In this document: one piece after another, positions 1 to 11,690 of the stretch
How the letters are laid out: each line of letters begins with the position of its first letter
Position numbering within the stretch: the first letter of the stretch is position 1
NCBI GenBank assembly: GCA_000697055.1
Contig: JNDT01002025.1
Coordinates: forward strand, 1 to 64,000
Length of the DNA: 64,000 nt
Direction of reading: 5' to 3'
DNA from: Saksenaea vasiformis B4078
Taxonomy: Eukaryota; Mucoromycota; Mucoromycetes; Mucorales; Saksenaeaceae
The notes under the pieces: model-generated
Database searches by the model: none
Told to the model about the DNA's origin: nothing
What the model saw: only the letters and a program-made list of their open reading frames with translations
Program-made: the position numbers and the translations under genes

Positions 1-1089
1 GCGGCGCAAAAAAAAAAAAAAAAAAAAGAAATGTACAAGGATAATAGAACAGATAAAAAAAAAAGAGAGAGAGAGAGAGAGAAGGAAAAAGAGGGAAAAA
101 AAAGCCGGAAAAAAAGTGCATGCGTATGACATCGAGACCGCGCAATGCGCAGAATAACAGTTATCGAGTGCGGAGAAAAAAAAAAGAAGAGGCCCTAAGG
201 AGGTGGAAAAAAAAAGAGAGTGTGTGTTCATGTATATATACTTTACCTTTTTACAAGGATACAAAGGGTGAAGATAGATGAATAACAAGTAAAACAATTC
301 CTTAAAACCTAAGGGATTTCTCACCGAAAAAGGGTAAAGAAGAAAGGTAAAAAAGAAAAAGAAAAGAAAAGAGATGAGAGAAAGAGAGAAAGAAAAAAGA
401 AAATTAGAGGATGAAGGTTAGACTGGCTTTTTAGGTGTTAAAAATGTGGAGGGGAACGTCAAACCCAGGGATACAAGAGGAGTGGACCAAGTGGATGACA
501 GGAGGTTTATAGGGGAGAAGCTCAATGATCTAGAAGGCGGCAACTAGTTAAAGAGCTCAGATCTGCTTTTTCTTTTTTAACTCTTGCTGCAGATGAGATG
601 CACCGCTGTATGCATATGTATGTGCTTTTATGGTCCAATTTGTACACAAGGAAAAAGAAAATTAAAAAGGGTTGGTAACTTACAAACTCACGCCGTTCTA
701 TAGATCATCCGTTGCTAGGTTAACGGGGTTTAGGGTGGATGTAAAGAAAGGAAAGTTGTCAGCTGCTTTTTCGTTCTCTTATATATATCTTTTTTCTCTC
801 TATCTCTCTCTGTCTTTCTCTATACGTAGACAATAGGTCACGCTATCGGCATTGGTAAAACCTTGTCAATATATCTATGTTTTGATCATTTGTTATCGAA
901 ATGGTAGAATCTGAATAGATCATCTTTTTTTTTTTTGGGTTGGTTGGCTTGGCAACCTTGGGATTTTTTTTTCTTCTTCTTCTTCAATAATAACATCTTT
1001 TTTTTTTCTCCCTTACATCTTGGCTATGATGAAAGAACCAAAAAAAAAGTTAGAACAGGTTTTATTAAAAAAGTTTAAAAAAAAAAAGA

Positions 1090-1151
1090 GGGCGCGCGGG
1101 CGGGCGGGTGTGTGTGTGTGTGTGTGAGAGAGAGCGGGCGGGCGGACGGGC
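1090..1151 (+). repeat. G-rich/GT tract with G-quadruplex potential
   Basis: A GGGC-rich block (1090-1108) is followed by a GT run, a GA run and a second GGGC block (1134-1151). Each G block has several GGG runs spaced by one to three bases, which fits a G-quadruplex on the plus strand. The alternating GT between them is Z-DNA-prone. No gene is adjacent, so a regulatory role is only a possibility. Confidence 0.55.
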
Positions 1152-1324
1152 AGAAGTTTGTACCTTACATGTTAACTAAAATACACCAAAAATCAAGTCT
1201 ACATGTGCTAGTATTTCATTTTGGGTACAACTAAAAGGCGTTCTGTAAAAGGCGCGTAATGAATCATTGTATGTGCAAAGGGAAAAAAAAAAGGAGAGAG
1301 AGAAAAAAAAGAGAGAGAGAGATA

Positions 1325-1375
1325 GAGTGAGTGAGTGAGTGAGTGAGTGAGTGAGTGAGTGAGTGAGTGAGTGAG
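1325..1375. repeat. GAGT tetranucleotide microsatellite
   Basis: About twelve near-perfect tandem copies of GAGT/GTGA. It produces spurious Ser-Leu-Thr-His open frames on the minus strand. It is a candidate length-polymorphic marker and is not coding. Confidence 0.9.
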
Positions 1376-2098
1376 AGCGTGGGGTGGGAAAAAGGGCCAC
1401 CTCGAGACAGACATTGAGAAACTACCATCATCCATTATCTCTATAAGCCACGAGTCTGTCCAACCATATGGAGCAAAATGGTTACAAGTAAAAAAGAAAT
1501 CCTATCCGGTTGCATTTACAACTTGATCTCCTGACCCGACTGTCGGGTTCTTTCTCTCTGTCTCTCAGAAGAAGGAGCTGCGTTTAGATTGTTTGTTTCC
1601 AAGCTAAATGATGCATCTGACTGCCTTTTTTTCTTTCTACCTGCATGATGAGGTCGCACGATTGAAGTGGCGTTTAATAAGAAGGCATATGCTAAATACG
1701 TGAATATAACTCTCTTTTTATATATAAATATAAAATCTTGTTCGTTTGTTGCACCGCATCTTTATGCATGGAATCAGAAAATCGGAATGAGAAAAAAAAT
1801 AAAGAAGTGTGTGTTTCATTCTAATAAGCCAACATCATACATTTCTCTCATAAAGAGAGAGAGAGAGAGGGACTGACAGACAAATTAGAGTGTGTGTGTG
1901 TTTGTGTGTGCGTCTGACAGGATAAAGCAAGAATGTAAAACAAAAAGGAGAAAAAGAAGGTACGTGTATCAATGGATGCACTAAGGAAAATGCTTAAGGG
2001 GAAGGAGATAAAAAAAAAAGAAAAAAGAAAAAAAAAAGTTCTCCCTTTTCATCCTCAAGAAGTGTGTTCTATTCAGTTGTCTTTCCCCTTCTACCTTA

Positions 2099-3787
2099 AT
2101 GACACCATCCGTTGTTTCAGCATCAGAACCATGTCCATCCATGGCCAAACTCATGTTGCGATTAGCCATTGATAAGGCTCATGTCGCCGTAACATGTGAA
2201 TCAACACATAATGTCATGGGTGCCATTCATGCTTATTCGGAATCCGTTATCCTATTAAACCAAGTGTTGTCAGTAGTGCATGAAGTCAGTGAACGCAAAC
2301 AGTTACAGGACATTGTACGTTGACCAAGGGGATGTTAAAAAAAATAATATAGGAGCAACCAATATGCTTAATCTTTCCCTTTCTCCCCCTTTTTTTTTCT
2401 TCTCTTTTTTATTTATTTATTTTTATTCCACAGCACGATGCTTATAGAGATCGACTGTGGCTACTTCGTGCACTGAGCCATGGTACTCCTAATATCAACG
2501 AAGCACGGCCATCGGAACCATCCTATCCATCCGAACCACTGTCCGCATCTACCCCTCGAGCTTCACCAAGTGCACTACCACCACATGATGATTTTATTCA
2601 AAAACGGGGATTTCTTGTCAGGGGCGAAGAATCCCTGCTGCTCTTTTTGAAGCGATTGGAACAACTCAAACCAAAGAAAAAAGTAGATGACCTATTCTTT
2701 GCAAAATCCATCGCTGAATCCACAACCATGGAAACCCCTTCCCCCTCCATAGACCATGGTAAGTCCCTGCAAAGAAAATGGTCCCTACGAGAAAAATCCG
2801 AATCCAAACGAAATACAACCTTTAAACGTATGTCTTGGTCCGGCTTTGACATGGATAAACGCAAAATTCGCTCCATATCCATTTTCGGCATACGCACGTC
2901 AAACGACACCAAAGATCAACCCGTTCATCAACATCCATCTTCTCCTCTTCGTGACAATACAACCACCTGTCATCTGCAATTGATCTTCGCCTTTGAACGT
3001 AGCATCCTGCGTGGAGAATACATCACTGAAAGACTCTATCTACCAAAAAACATGTGGTACGCAAAAAAAAAAAAAAAGGGGCGTTATTAACATAGACGTT
3101 GCAAGGTATCAAACCAATGTTCGTCTATCCTGCATCGATGTCAAAACAGCTGCGTGCAAGTTACTTTTACTCAGTTTCTCACGTCTTGAACATTGGAAAC
3201 GATTAGACGATACACTAAGTAGCATGGTCCTTCTGGATACATTGGAAGAAACACTGGAAGAAATTCAAACAACCTTGAGTAAAAAATTGACAAACAAATT
3301 GTCCAAATCCATGGATGCATTTAATACACTGGCAAAAGGGTAAGGGAAGTAGAGAATTAGACTTAGACAAATAATAATAATAATAACATTGAACTTTTAG
3401 TGATGATCACTATCGACTCTATTTAGAAACGTTGCAAAAACTATTTCAACAAATACATGTGCTTGGTACCACATCTTTTCTTTTCTTTTCTTTTTTTCCT
3501 CTCTTACTATGCTTCTTTTTTATAATATGTATATATTAAACCTTACTTTTATTATTATAGAGCGTTGGCAGCAACATTACGACGCCTCGCCAGATCACTT
3601 TGCCCTTTCTCAAAAAATAAGCAAGCTGAGTGAACTTCTCCACCTTGTTCTTATCGGAGGATTTGTAGCACACGACGCAGCGGCTCTGCTTGGAAAATGG
3701 CTAAAACGAACCAGTCGCTCATGGATAGAAGATAATAACAGCAGCATTTCTGTTTCATTGGCCAACAAGTCGCTTTTTATAATTTAA
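2099..3787 (+). CDS. MIT-domain protein
   Basis: Five-exon model: 2099-2314, 2434-3056, 3106-3339, 3401-3465 and 3561-3787, giving 454 aa with every junction in phase. Residues about 10-75 resemble a microtubule-interacting and trafficking (MIT) helical hairpin (MLRLAIDKAHVAV... SESVILLNQVL), a module that in other proteins binds ESCRT-III tails. Next comes a Ser/Pro-rich linker and then a larger helical C-terminal region (residues about 260-450) of unknown fold. It is probably a cytosolic endosomal or trafficking factor. ATG 2099 is the first in frame and directly precedes the MIT segment. The third intron acceptor (AAG at 3103-3105) was chosen for phase. The domain call is fairly good; the precise function is unknown. 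Confidence 0.75.
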
Positions 3788-3865
3788 CTTATTTTTATTT
3801 CTATGTGTTAATAAAAAGATTGTAATGCAAATGAAAAAAAAATGGTATCGGTAGAAGAAAAAAAA

Positions 3866-3899
<34 letters not shown>

Positions 3900-5029
3900 G
3901 GATGCAGTAGTGGTGGATACATGGATTATGTCAGTGCCATTTAGGATAAGGCGATGTTAGTTTTCAGTGGGATTTGTTGTAGAAGAGCACGTCGTTTTTG
4001 CATTCTTGTGCATAGAGATAGGCGATTGCAGTTGCAGCCGAGGCATAGGCCAATTTCTTGCCCACGGAAGCAGGGCGGGTTGCAGTAGTAGTGAGTCTTG
4101 TCAAGCGAGAGTACATGAGAGGAGAGAGATATGTATATGTGTGTGTTTAATCGTTTGCTTATCGGCTTTTGTCATTTTATAGGACAAATCAGAAAACTCC
4201 GGCTAACAGTGACTCAGAATTGGTTTAAAGGATTTAGGGGCGCAATCCGCGGGATGGGGTTGGGAGTTCAGTCTATCTACCTTGACATCCCATCCGCGGA
4301 TCCTCGAAATAGTACACACAACCCTCTGCATAATATTTTTGTCTAGCAGTTATTGTCTCTCTCTCTCTCTTTTTTTTATTCTCTTTTTACCGGGGAAAAT
4401 AAGAGAACCGTTTTTCCGTACACGATTCCCCAGTCTGTCTAGAATCTCGCAACTTTAAAAAAATTGTATTCTGTTTAAAAAACGCTATGGCTACACGAAA
4501 CGACCCAAAAATAGTACGGACAAGTTGGTTAAGTTATCCGCGGAGTTCGCCCCACGTTGCTGGGAACACGCTCTTCCAATAAGAAACATGGAAAAAACCC
4601 TCATCTTCCATGTGGTACTGGTTCCGTACACTTGAATCTCACACCCAAGTTATCCTCAATCGATATGTGTATCGTAGAGGCTAGGAAGAGAAAAAGGTGG
4701 AGTGCAGCAGACTTCCACACAAAGAAATTCAGTCCCAGATATTCCGGGTGACAGAATATTGTCTTTTTATTGGCCCAAAACGATTGACCCATTCAGACAG
4801 AACTTGCATCATCTTACGTTAGTTGTTTTTGGCATCGGTGTCTTTCCACACTACAAGAGCCAAACTGTGAGATGATAACATGTAGGCCCATAGCGCAGCC
4901 TTTTTGTTTCGCTCATCTAGTTTTATGGTAACTTGCTTGTGTAACATTCTCGTTGAAATGGGTCTGTAGTTAAGTATAATGTGGTGTGCATCGTCATTTT
5001 TCTTTTGACGTTGTTTGTGGTTCAGAGAT
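3788..5029. other. Intergenic, no gene seen
   Basis: Starts with the 3' region of the MIT gene (AATAAA-like signal near 3810, GA microsatellite at about 3868-3900). The rest has short open frames without recognisable content. Three CCGCGG sites occur around 4247, 4293 and 4537, the first two in an imperfect inverted arrangement. Nothing here can be supported as a gene. Confidence 0.5.
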
Positions 5030-5690
5030 CCTTTGCATACTGTTTATTGAATTATCTTTTACGCTACACTAAATAAATCTTGCGCCTCTGAAGAAACAAG
5101 TTTGCGCTAAAGAAAGAATCGAATATGCGGCCATTAGTACATCAATGTTTCGTCTGAGGATTAATCAACTTACCTGAACTTGGTCTCTTCAGTGGACGTA
5201 AAATTTATTCGGGCAGCATAAAAAATAATTCATGGTTAGTAAATGGATAATACTTTGGATGCCATTTCACTTACCCCCGAAGGGTAATTCCGCCCATCGA
5301 CAGGAGGCCAAAGCCCCGCACCTGAAGCGGTGGGGGCGGCGAGAGAGGTTGGGGGTGACCCTATGGCCATTGTAGACAGCGTGCAGAGGACTTGAAGCGA
5401 TACATCGTCTGGCAATCTATTGCGGAAGATGAACGATACTGAGTGTGTGTCTGAGACAACGTTTACGTACTTTGAGTGTGGCCATAAAGCACCAACACGG
5501 CCAAGACGGTTCGGGACAGCTGTCATGCAGCCTAAACGGCATACAAAAAAATGAGTGATCCTGGATATGTAATAAAAAGTTGACATCCGTACCGGGGATG
5601 TTTGTACCAACAGAGCCAAAGGAAAAAAAATAGAAAAAGAAAAAGAAGTGCTCGCTTTAAATATGCATCGCTTTCCGTTATCTGAGACAT
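5030..5690 (-). pseudogene. Copy B of an unrecognised spliced unit (diverged duplicate of 39497-40130)
   Basis: Read on the minus strand, this segment aligns along its whole length with the plus strand at 39497-40130. Conserved blocks, in order: a GATGTCTCA motif; a TATTTAAAG box (5656-5664 region); CTTTGGCTCTGTT followed by a GT donor; TTTAG acceptor then CTGCATGAC; a 31-bp block at 5382-5412 (28 of 31 identical to the other copy); GGTAAGT donor (5270s); a TTTACTAACC branch-like site; a very short putative exon; and a final block ending in TAGCGTAAAA. No single frame stays open through this copy and matches the other one, so it looks decayed or non-coding. The product is unknown. It could be a duplicated small gene, a spliced non-coding RNA or an uncharacterised repeat. 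Confidence 0.5.
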
Positions 5691-6025
5691 CCTTTTTGTG
5701 TGAGATAAAAGGAATATATCTTCAACACACTTTTTGCATGAGACGACGGAATCCTGTTTCTGAGACACCGTTTTTATGAGTCAAAAGAACCCGATCACTG
5801 ATTCACCCCTTTGCATGACATGATGGTACCCTGTCACCGACACGCCTTTTGTGTGAGATAAAGAACACCGTACTTTTCACACACTCTTTGCATGAAATAA
5901 AAAAATTCGATCACTAATTGATTGTTTGCACGAGACGATGGTATCCTATCTCGAACACCAGATATCAAGCCCTATCTTTATCACGTCATTTGCACGAGAC
6001 AATGAATTCCTGTCTCTGCCTTAGA
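5691..6025. repeat. Degenerate tandem repeat, about 39-bp period
   Basis: Roughly eight units recur with starts near 5693, 5731, 5771, 5809, 5847, 5886, 5923 and 5988. The shared core is TTTGCATGAGACGATGG, then ATCCTGTCTCTGACACC with many substitutions. It lies immediately upstream of copy B of the duplicated unit, whose own upstream region contains a related GATGTCTCAGA motif (reverse strand). It could be an expanded upstream activating array or a decaying minisatellite. Confidence 0.65.
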
Positions 6026-6520
6026 TAATGGAAAGCTATCAATGACACAAACGTAACGTGGAAGAGTATGATACGAAAATCACAGCATCGGATAAACGTA
6101 AAAATACGTGCTCCAAGACGCAGAGTTTATCTGGAAGTAACGTCAAATATCTTCGAATAGACGCAAATGGGTTATTCAAAATCCAATAGTTCATTTTTCC
6201 TAAAGGATCACATATCTCTCTTTTTCATCCCCAGTCATACAAAAGATAGATGAAGTGGTTGTGTTACTATACAATGAACGGTTCCCTTATAAGAGTCAAC
6301 GACTATCTCTTTTGTCTATCAACAAGAAAGCTGTCTTAAGATGGATTCTTTTTTTTTGTTGTTGTTGTTGTTGTTGCCAACAGCCTTGTTTTAATTTTTT
6401 TCTTTTTCCTGGAGATCACGCGTGCAAGAAAACAGACCAATAACAGATCACTTTCTCCGTATTTGTAAATGAAATGATTGAAAATCAAACGATCCTTTCT
6501 TTTTTCATTTGGAAAAAAAA
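6026..6520. other. Intergenic/promoter region of arrestin gene
   Basis: No gene is seen. It includes a TTG trinucleotide run (about 6357-6376) and an A-rich stretch just before the arrestin start codon. The small open frames here are not protein-like. Confidence 0.5.
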
Positions 6521-8144
6521 ATGTTCTTCTCGAAGAATCCTGAAACGAATGGCGTACGTTCATTGACACTCTCGGTGAATCCTTCTGGAGATAGACCAGT
6601 AGCATTTGGTCCCGGTTCGGTTCTGAATGGTAAAAAAGCTTCCCATCCATGATTGATTCAGCCCATGACACCCAAATTAACCCCCATGACAGGCTCTGTC
6701 ATGTTGACATTGGACAAACCTGTACAAGTGTACAATATTCGTGTCGTGTTTAAATGTGAAGAGTGTGATACAAGCAAAATAACAACAACTATTTTCTCTG
6801 TGGAATCTATTGTCTGGGGAAAAGATGCTTCAGGTGAGCGGTGATTTGATGAAGGTTACACGTCGATCACTAATTCGTTTCAAAAATAGAGAAAGAACTG
6901 CATGAATTATCCCAGGGATCACATATGTATCTATTTGCTATCAAATTACCTCTGGTGAACTATCCTCCCTCTATGCGTGATACCTATATTGGTCATCAAA
7001 TTGAATATACCCTCCAAGGTTTTCTGGAGTTGCAATCAGACACCGCTTCCTGCACAAAGACTGCGCCTGTACCTGTCATGTATCTCCCTCTGGTGTCGTG
7101 TGTCCCATTGGACGATAATAATATACCTAAAGAACCTGCCAAGAAAACAGAAACATTCAAAGGTCCCAATGCAACCATTGAAATGACAGCACAGTTAATC
7201 AAACCTGCCTATTGCCCAGGTAAATCAGGAAATGGATTATTTTTTTTCTTCCCATCGGCATTTACTAAAAAAGTTTAATAAACAAAACAGGTGATATGTG
7301 TACTGTTAAACTTATTACCAACAATCAATCCGAAACAAAAATCAGCACTGTCCATCTAGCTCTTGTCTCTGTCGAAACCACATTGGCGCTTTCAACCATG
7401 GAAACGAACCAGGCTTCCGTCACACCTATTGTGTCTCCCGATTCATTTGCTCGTCAATGCCACACCGTCCATTCCGAAACCTGTTATGTTTCTATCAAGA
7501 AGTATACCAGAGATGAATCGATTTTCCAGTTTCGCGTCCCTTTCCACTGTGTACCCACGACGCAAAACCACATTGGGAAGTATATTGATATTTCATATGA
7601 GGTCATTGTGTCCGTCCCCTTGACGGGGATAACTGAAAATGCCCCTAACACGAGCAGCGTGTGGTCATCCTGGTCTCTCACTAGTGCACCCCCGATCGTC
7701 AATACGATTGCCCTCCCTGTAACGATTGCCACGGTTCCCGCTTCGTATTCTGTACCACCCGAATTACAGGTCCCTCCATCATCCCTCAATGGGGTGGGAA
7801 CTGAGAAGCCATGGTTTGTACCTAATATCGAATCCCCCCTACCTAGCCCTTCCAGTCCCTTTTTAGAAGGTGGCAGTTGGGGGCCGGGAAGCCCTGCCGG
7901 TTCGGATCACCTGTCTCCGTCTGATTCGTTCCATTTGGGAGATGAAGGCGAAACAGAGGCATCCAAAGTTGACACAAGTCTGCAAGATGCCACAGGCCAT
8001 CTTATGGTGCCTGCCATCAATGACAGCACCAATCGCGACCCACGTCGGAAATCAGTAAGCTCTTCTACTACAACAAGCGATTGCGCAGTTGAGATCAACA
8101 CAGCTTCCGATACAGGAGTAAACAAACTAGCAGCAGTACCATGA
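6521..8144 (+). CDS. Arrestin-domain trafficking adaptor (ART/ARRDC-like)
   Basis: Four-exon model: 6521-6629, 6693-6833, 6890-7219 and 7291-8144, giving 477 aa with all phases agreeing. The arrestin N-domain begins around residue 37 (GSVMLTLDKPVQVYNIRVVF). The C-domain begins about residue 200 with the family signature around KPAYCPGDMCTVKLITNNQS and runs to about residue 340 (DISYEVIVSVP). The tail is Ser/Pro-rich. In fungi, such alpha-arrestins bring Rsp5-type ubiquitin ligase to membrane transporters; I do not see a clear PPxY here, so the ligase link is uncertain. A second arrestin-like gene lies at 58029-60320. The start is the first ATG, with a strong A-rich leader. Ends before an A-rich 3' region. 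Confidence 0.85.
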
Positions 8145-8704
8145 AAAGGAAAAAAAAAAAAGAGCGGTTAGCAACCCCAAGTCATTTTTCACCCAAAAAA
8201 AGAAAAAGACTCCTATTGTTATGCTGCATGAAAGAAAGAAAAAAAAAAGCGACCTTGCGTGGAAATTGAAAAACTCAGATAATAGCCAACAACAACAATA
8301 ATAATACTATTTCAAATGGAAAAAACGTAACGCACCATGTCTTTTTTTTTTACACGGTGCTGGGCATGATCTGCAAAATGCAAGAAGAGTTCTGTGTTCC
8401 CGGAAGATGTGTGACTTTTGTGGTCCGGTTCGGACTTGATGTCCGGCGGGTGCTCTCTCTCCTCTCATCACGGTCGACGTACTGTTGGCCTGTGATATCC
8501 TCCTCTTTACCATCAGGTACGACGATCAACACATAGAGAGCTCATCCTTTCCCTATCAGATATCAAATCAAGATTTGCTAACGGATGTATCGTCTTTTTT
8601 TCTTTATATCTCCAACTTACACCCTGTTTCCGTCACCTTTCTTTGTTACCTAAAATACGAACGTCGATTTTTTTCTTTTTTTTTTTTCCTTGCGATAAAA
8701 AAGG
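8145..8704. other. Intergenic; RPS5 promoter side
   Basis: No gene is supported. Contains the arrestin 3' region and, just before the RPS5 start, a long pyrimidine tract (about 8667-8692). Poly-pyrimidine leaders are common next to ribosomal protein start sites, but I cannot show it is functional. Confidence 0.45.
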
Positions 8705-9549
<845 letters not shown>

Positions 9550-9649
9550 ACGCATTTTGCTTGCATGTCATGCAGACAGAATAATAAACAAAAAAAAGTC
9601 AACAGAGAGAGACAGAGAAGAGGGGACCTTTGTGTATGTTTTTCGATTT

Positions 9650-9922
9650 TTATTGATGCAAGGTAGCGGGAAGGAGGAGGATATGCCTTTCTTTTTTCAC
9701 GGCATACTTATGTCGGGGTGAAGTAGACCCAGCTTCTGTTGATTGCTGCTTTACAGTCTTTAGGCGGCGCTCATAGGGAGTCAATGCCCGGCGCATGGAG
9801 CGCGGGTCTTGACAACAAAATCCAAGGGAGTGAACTGCTTCTTCTTCTTCTGGTAGAAGAGACGCGAGTTGTTGTTCACGTTGGGACTGGTTGACCACAA
9901 TCGTCAGAACGCGAGCAAACAT
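9650..9922 (-). CDS. Hypothetical 90-aa protein
   Basis: An uninterrupted frame from ATG 9922 to TAA 9650, convergent with RPS5 and only 100 bp from its stop. The sequence starts MFARVLTIVVNQSQREQQL, has an acidic EEEE patch around residue 26, and then a basic Arg/Lys-rich half (YERRLKTV). The N-terminus could be a mitochondrial presequence. I do not recognise a family. Length and composition are compatible with a small real gene, but chance is possible. Confidence 0.3.
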   Translation of the reverse strand: MFARVLTIVVNQSQREQQLASLLPEEEEAVHSLGFCCQDPRSMRRALTPYERRLKTVKQQSTEAGSTSPRHKYAVKKERHILLLPATLHQ

Positions 9923-10378
9923 CCTTACGAGATGCGCTCCTCATGTGTTTATGGACACACATGTCAATCGAAAGGAGGACCATGGCATAGCCTGAAACTT
10001 GGAAGCCGAGCCACCCGCGACATTTTGAACCTTGAGAGAAGGAAGAGCCTGCTTTGTTCTTGTTGCGGAGTAAATGGGCTCTGACTTCAGCCTATACCAC
10101 GGTGGTCTATGGAACACTCATTACGACAAGGGGAACATGTAAAACTTTCCCCCATCGTGTGCTTCTATAGTTCGAGAAAAAAGAACTGCTTTTTCTTTTC
10201 TATGGAATGGATGGGCGTCTGTAAGAAGAACTACGTATCATGTCAATTGATGGATGGATAGAGAAAGGGGTTCTCTCTTTCTTCGTATGCAAACCCCATA
10301 CTCGTTTATTAAAACCCCGCAGCATAAATGGCCACACGCGAATTCAGGGCAACTTCTTTATTGAACTACAAGGTTATC
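9923..10378. other. Intergenic, no gene seen
   Basis: Short open frames only. A possible minus-strand micro-ORF near 9976-10035 (starting MSRVARLPSF) lacks a phase-compatible splice to the 90-aa frame downstream, so I did not join them. Confidence 0.45.
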
Positions 10379-10972
10379 TCAATAGTACTTGACATAGTCA
10401 TCGTAGGAGCGAATCAGCCAAAACAATGAAGTTGCTAGGAACGTGCATGTAAACCATCAACGCGTCCTTTCCGCGAGTTCATCACTTACTTGCGACAATA
10501 AGAGGTGACATGAAAGGACCATTCAGTTTGCATCCGCCGAAAACCAACCATTCTCCCGTGAAATGCGTCAATGCAATAACATAAGTCCAGATACCCAACT
10601 CATACATGCTACAAATAGTAAGTTTTTTTTTTTGCTGCTCATGAAACGAGAGATGAGACTAACTTACAATTTATGATGCAAATGGAACGCGGCGTAGATG
10701 CGAATCATGCTAACAGACCAAGTCCATGTTGCAAACAAACGCGAGCTCAATCCAGTAACTGTACTACATGAGTTTCTTTTCGCTGGATATGTTTCTTTGT
10801 CTTTACCTTCGTGGGGTTTGTTGGCATAGAGTTGTTTGGTCAAGCTTGACGTGCAAAAGTTCTGAATTGTGTTAAAAATACCGAGAGCCGAAGTAAACAA
10901 AAGCCATCTGGGCAGATAGCCGTCAGGAAGTGTCGAGAAGATATCGGTTACGGTCTGAACAATAGCGGACAT
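10379..10972 (-). CDS. ERG28: Ergosterol biosynthesis scaffold Erg28
   Basis: Minus-strand exons 10972-10807, 10758-10668, 10608-10490 and 10434-10379 give 143 aa; yeast Erg28 has 148. Family features: DGYLPRWLLFTSALGIFNTI at the first membrane helix, LYANKP, SSRLFATWTWSVSMIRIYAA, YELGIWTYVIAL and WLVFGGCKLNGP, ending in a DDYVKYY tail. It is an ER membrane scaffold that tethers the C-4 demethylation enzymes (Erg25, Erg26, Erg27). Four hydrophobic segments are visible. ERG5, another ergosterol gene, lies 18.5 kb away but with unrelated genes between. Confidence 0.93.
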
Positions 10973-11690
10973 GGGAGGAACAAGGGACTAAGAAAAAAAA
11001 CCGCCGATTTATGGCGCTCTCTATGTCGGCAGCCATTTGCGCTCCTTGAAAAAGGGACTGCCTTGTGAAAGGCTGGATGGAGACGCACTGACTGACTGAC
11101 AAAAGGATTAACCCTCGGTCAGCAAAAAAAAAAAAAAAAAACCTTGCAAGCTTTACGAGGTAAATATAACGTACACGTTAGTTGAACAGCATTTCCCGGA
11201 GCTGGGAGGGGGGGGGGGGGTGTTTGGTAAGTCCAATTCTATGGGCATGGAAATAATAGGGACGCGTCCCGCTCTGCTCTGCCTACTTTTGGCACTAAGA
11301 AAGGTAGATTCCTCAATGAAGTGGCATAGAGGAGGAAGGATCTAGAACGGGTAAATGCAGATACCACAGAAAAAGAAGAAGCTTGCTTTTACCTTGCGGT
11401 GGATTAATTAAGAAAAAGAAAGGAAGACGACGCGTCTCGTACGTAGCTTTGCTTGGCTAGAAACAGTCTATTCATGCAACTGAACTAAATTGAAAAATGA
11501 GCCTTTCGCACAAACATGAGGCCTTGTATGTACTTGTTCTGTTGTCGTCAGGAGTGTAGTAGTAGTAGTAGATTGTGTGTTCTTACATGTCTGCCTTGGA
11601 AAATAGTTCTTCGCCCAGTGGATGAATTTTGTACCGCCGCCGTTTTCTATTTTTTCCTTTGTGTTCTTGCCCGTTTGTTCACGTTGAAGC
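10973..11690. other. Divergent intergenic region ERG28/COQ2
   Basis: Carries the promoters of the divergently transcribed ERG28 and COQ2. Notable are a run of 13 G (11208-11220) and a pure A run (about 11125-11142). No gene is seen. Confidence 0.5.

Larger units (their letters stand above)
1..2098. other. Gene-free low-complexity flank
   Basis: I see no supportable gene here. The stretch is dominated by A and T homopolymers, GA and GT runs and short simple repeats. The open frames across it are translations of these repeats (Ser/Leu/Thr/His strings) with no family resemblance. It could include the 3' UTR of a gene beyond the left edge, but nothing shows this directly. Confidence 0.6.

Noticed and set aside
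1176..1435. Two overlapping Ser/Leu/His open frames
   Set aside because: Translations of the GAGT microsatellite and purine runs.
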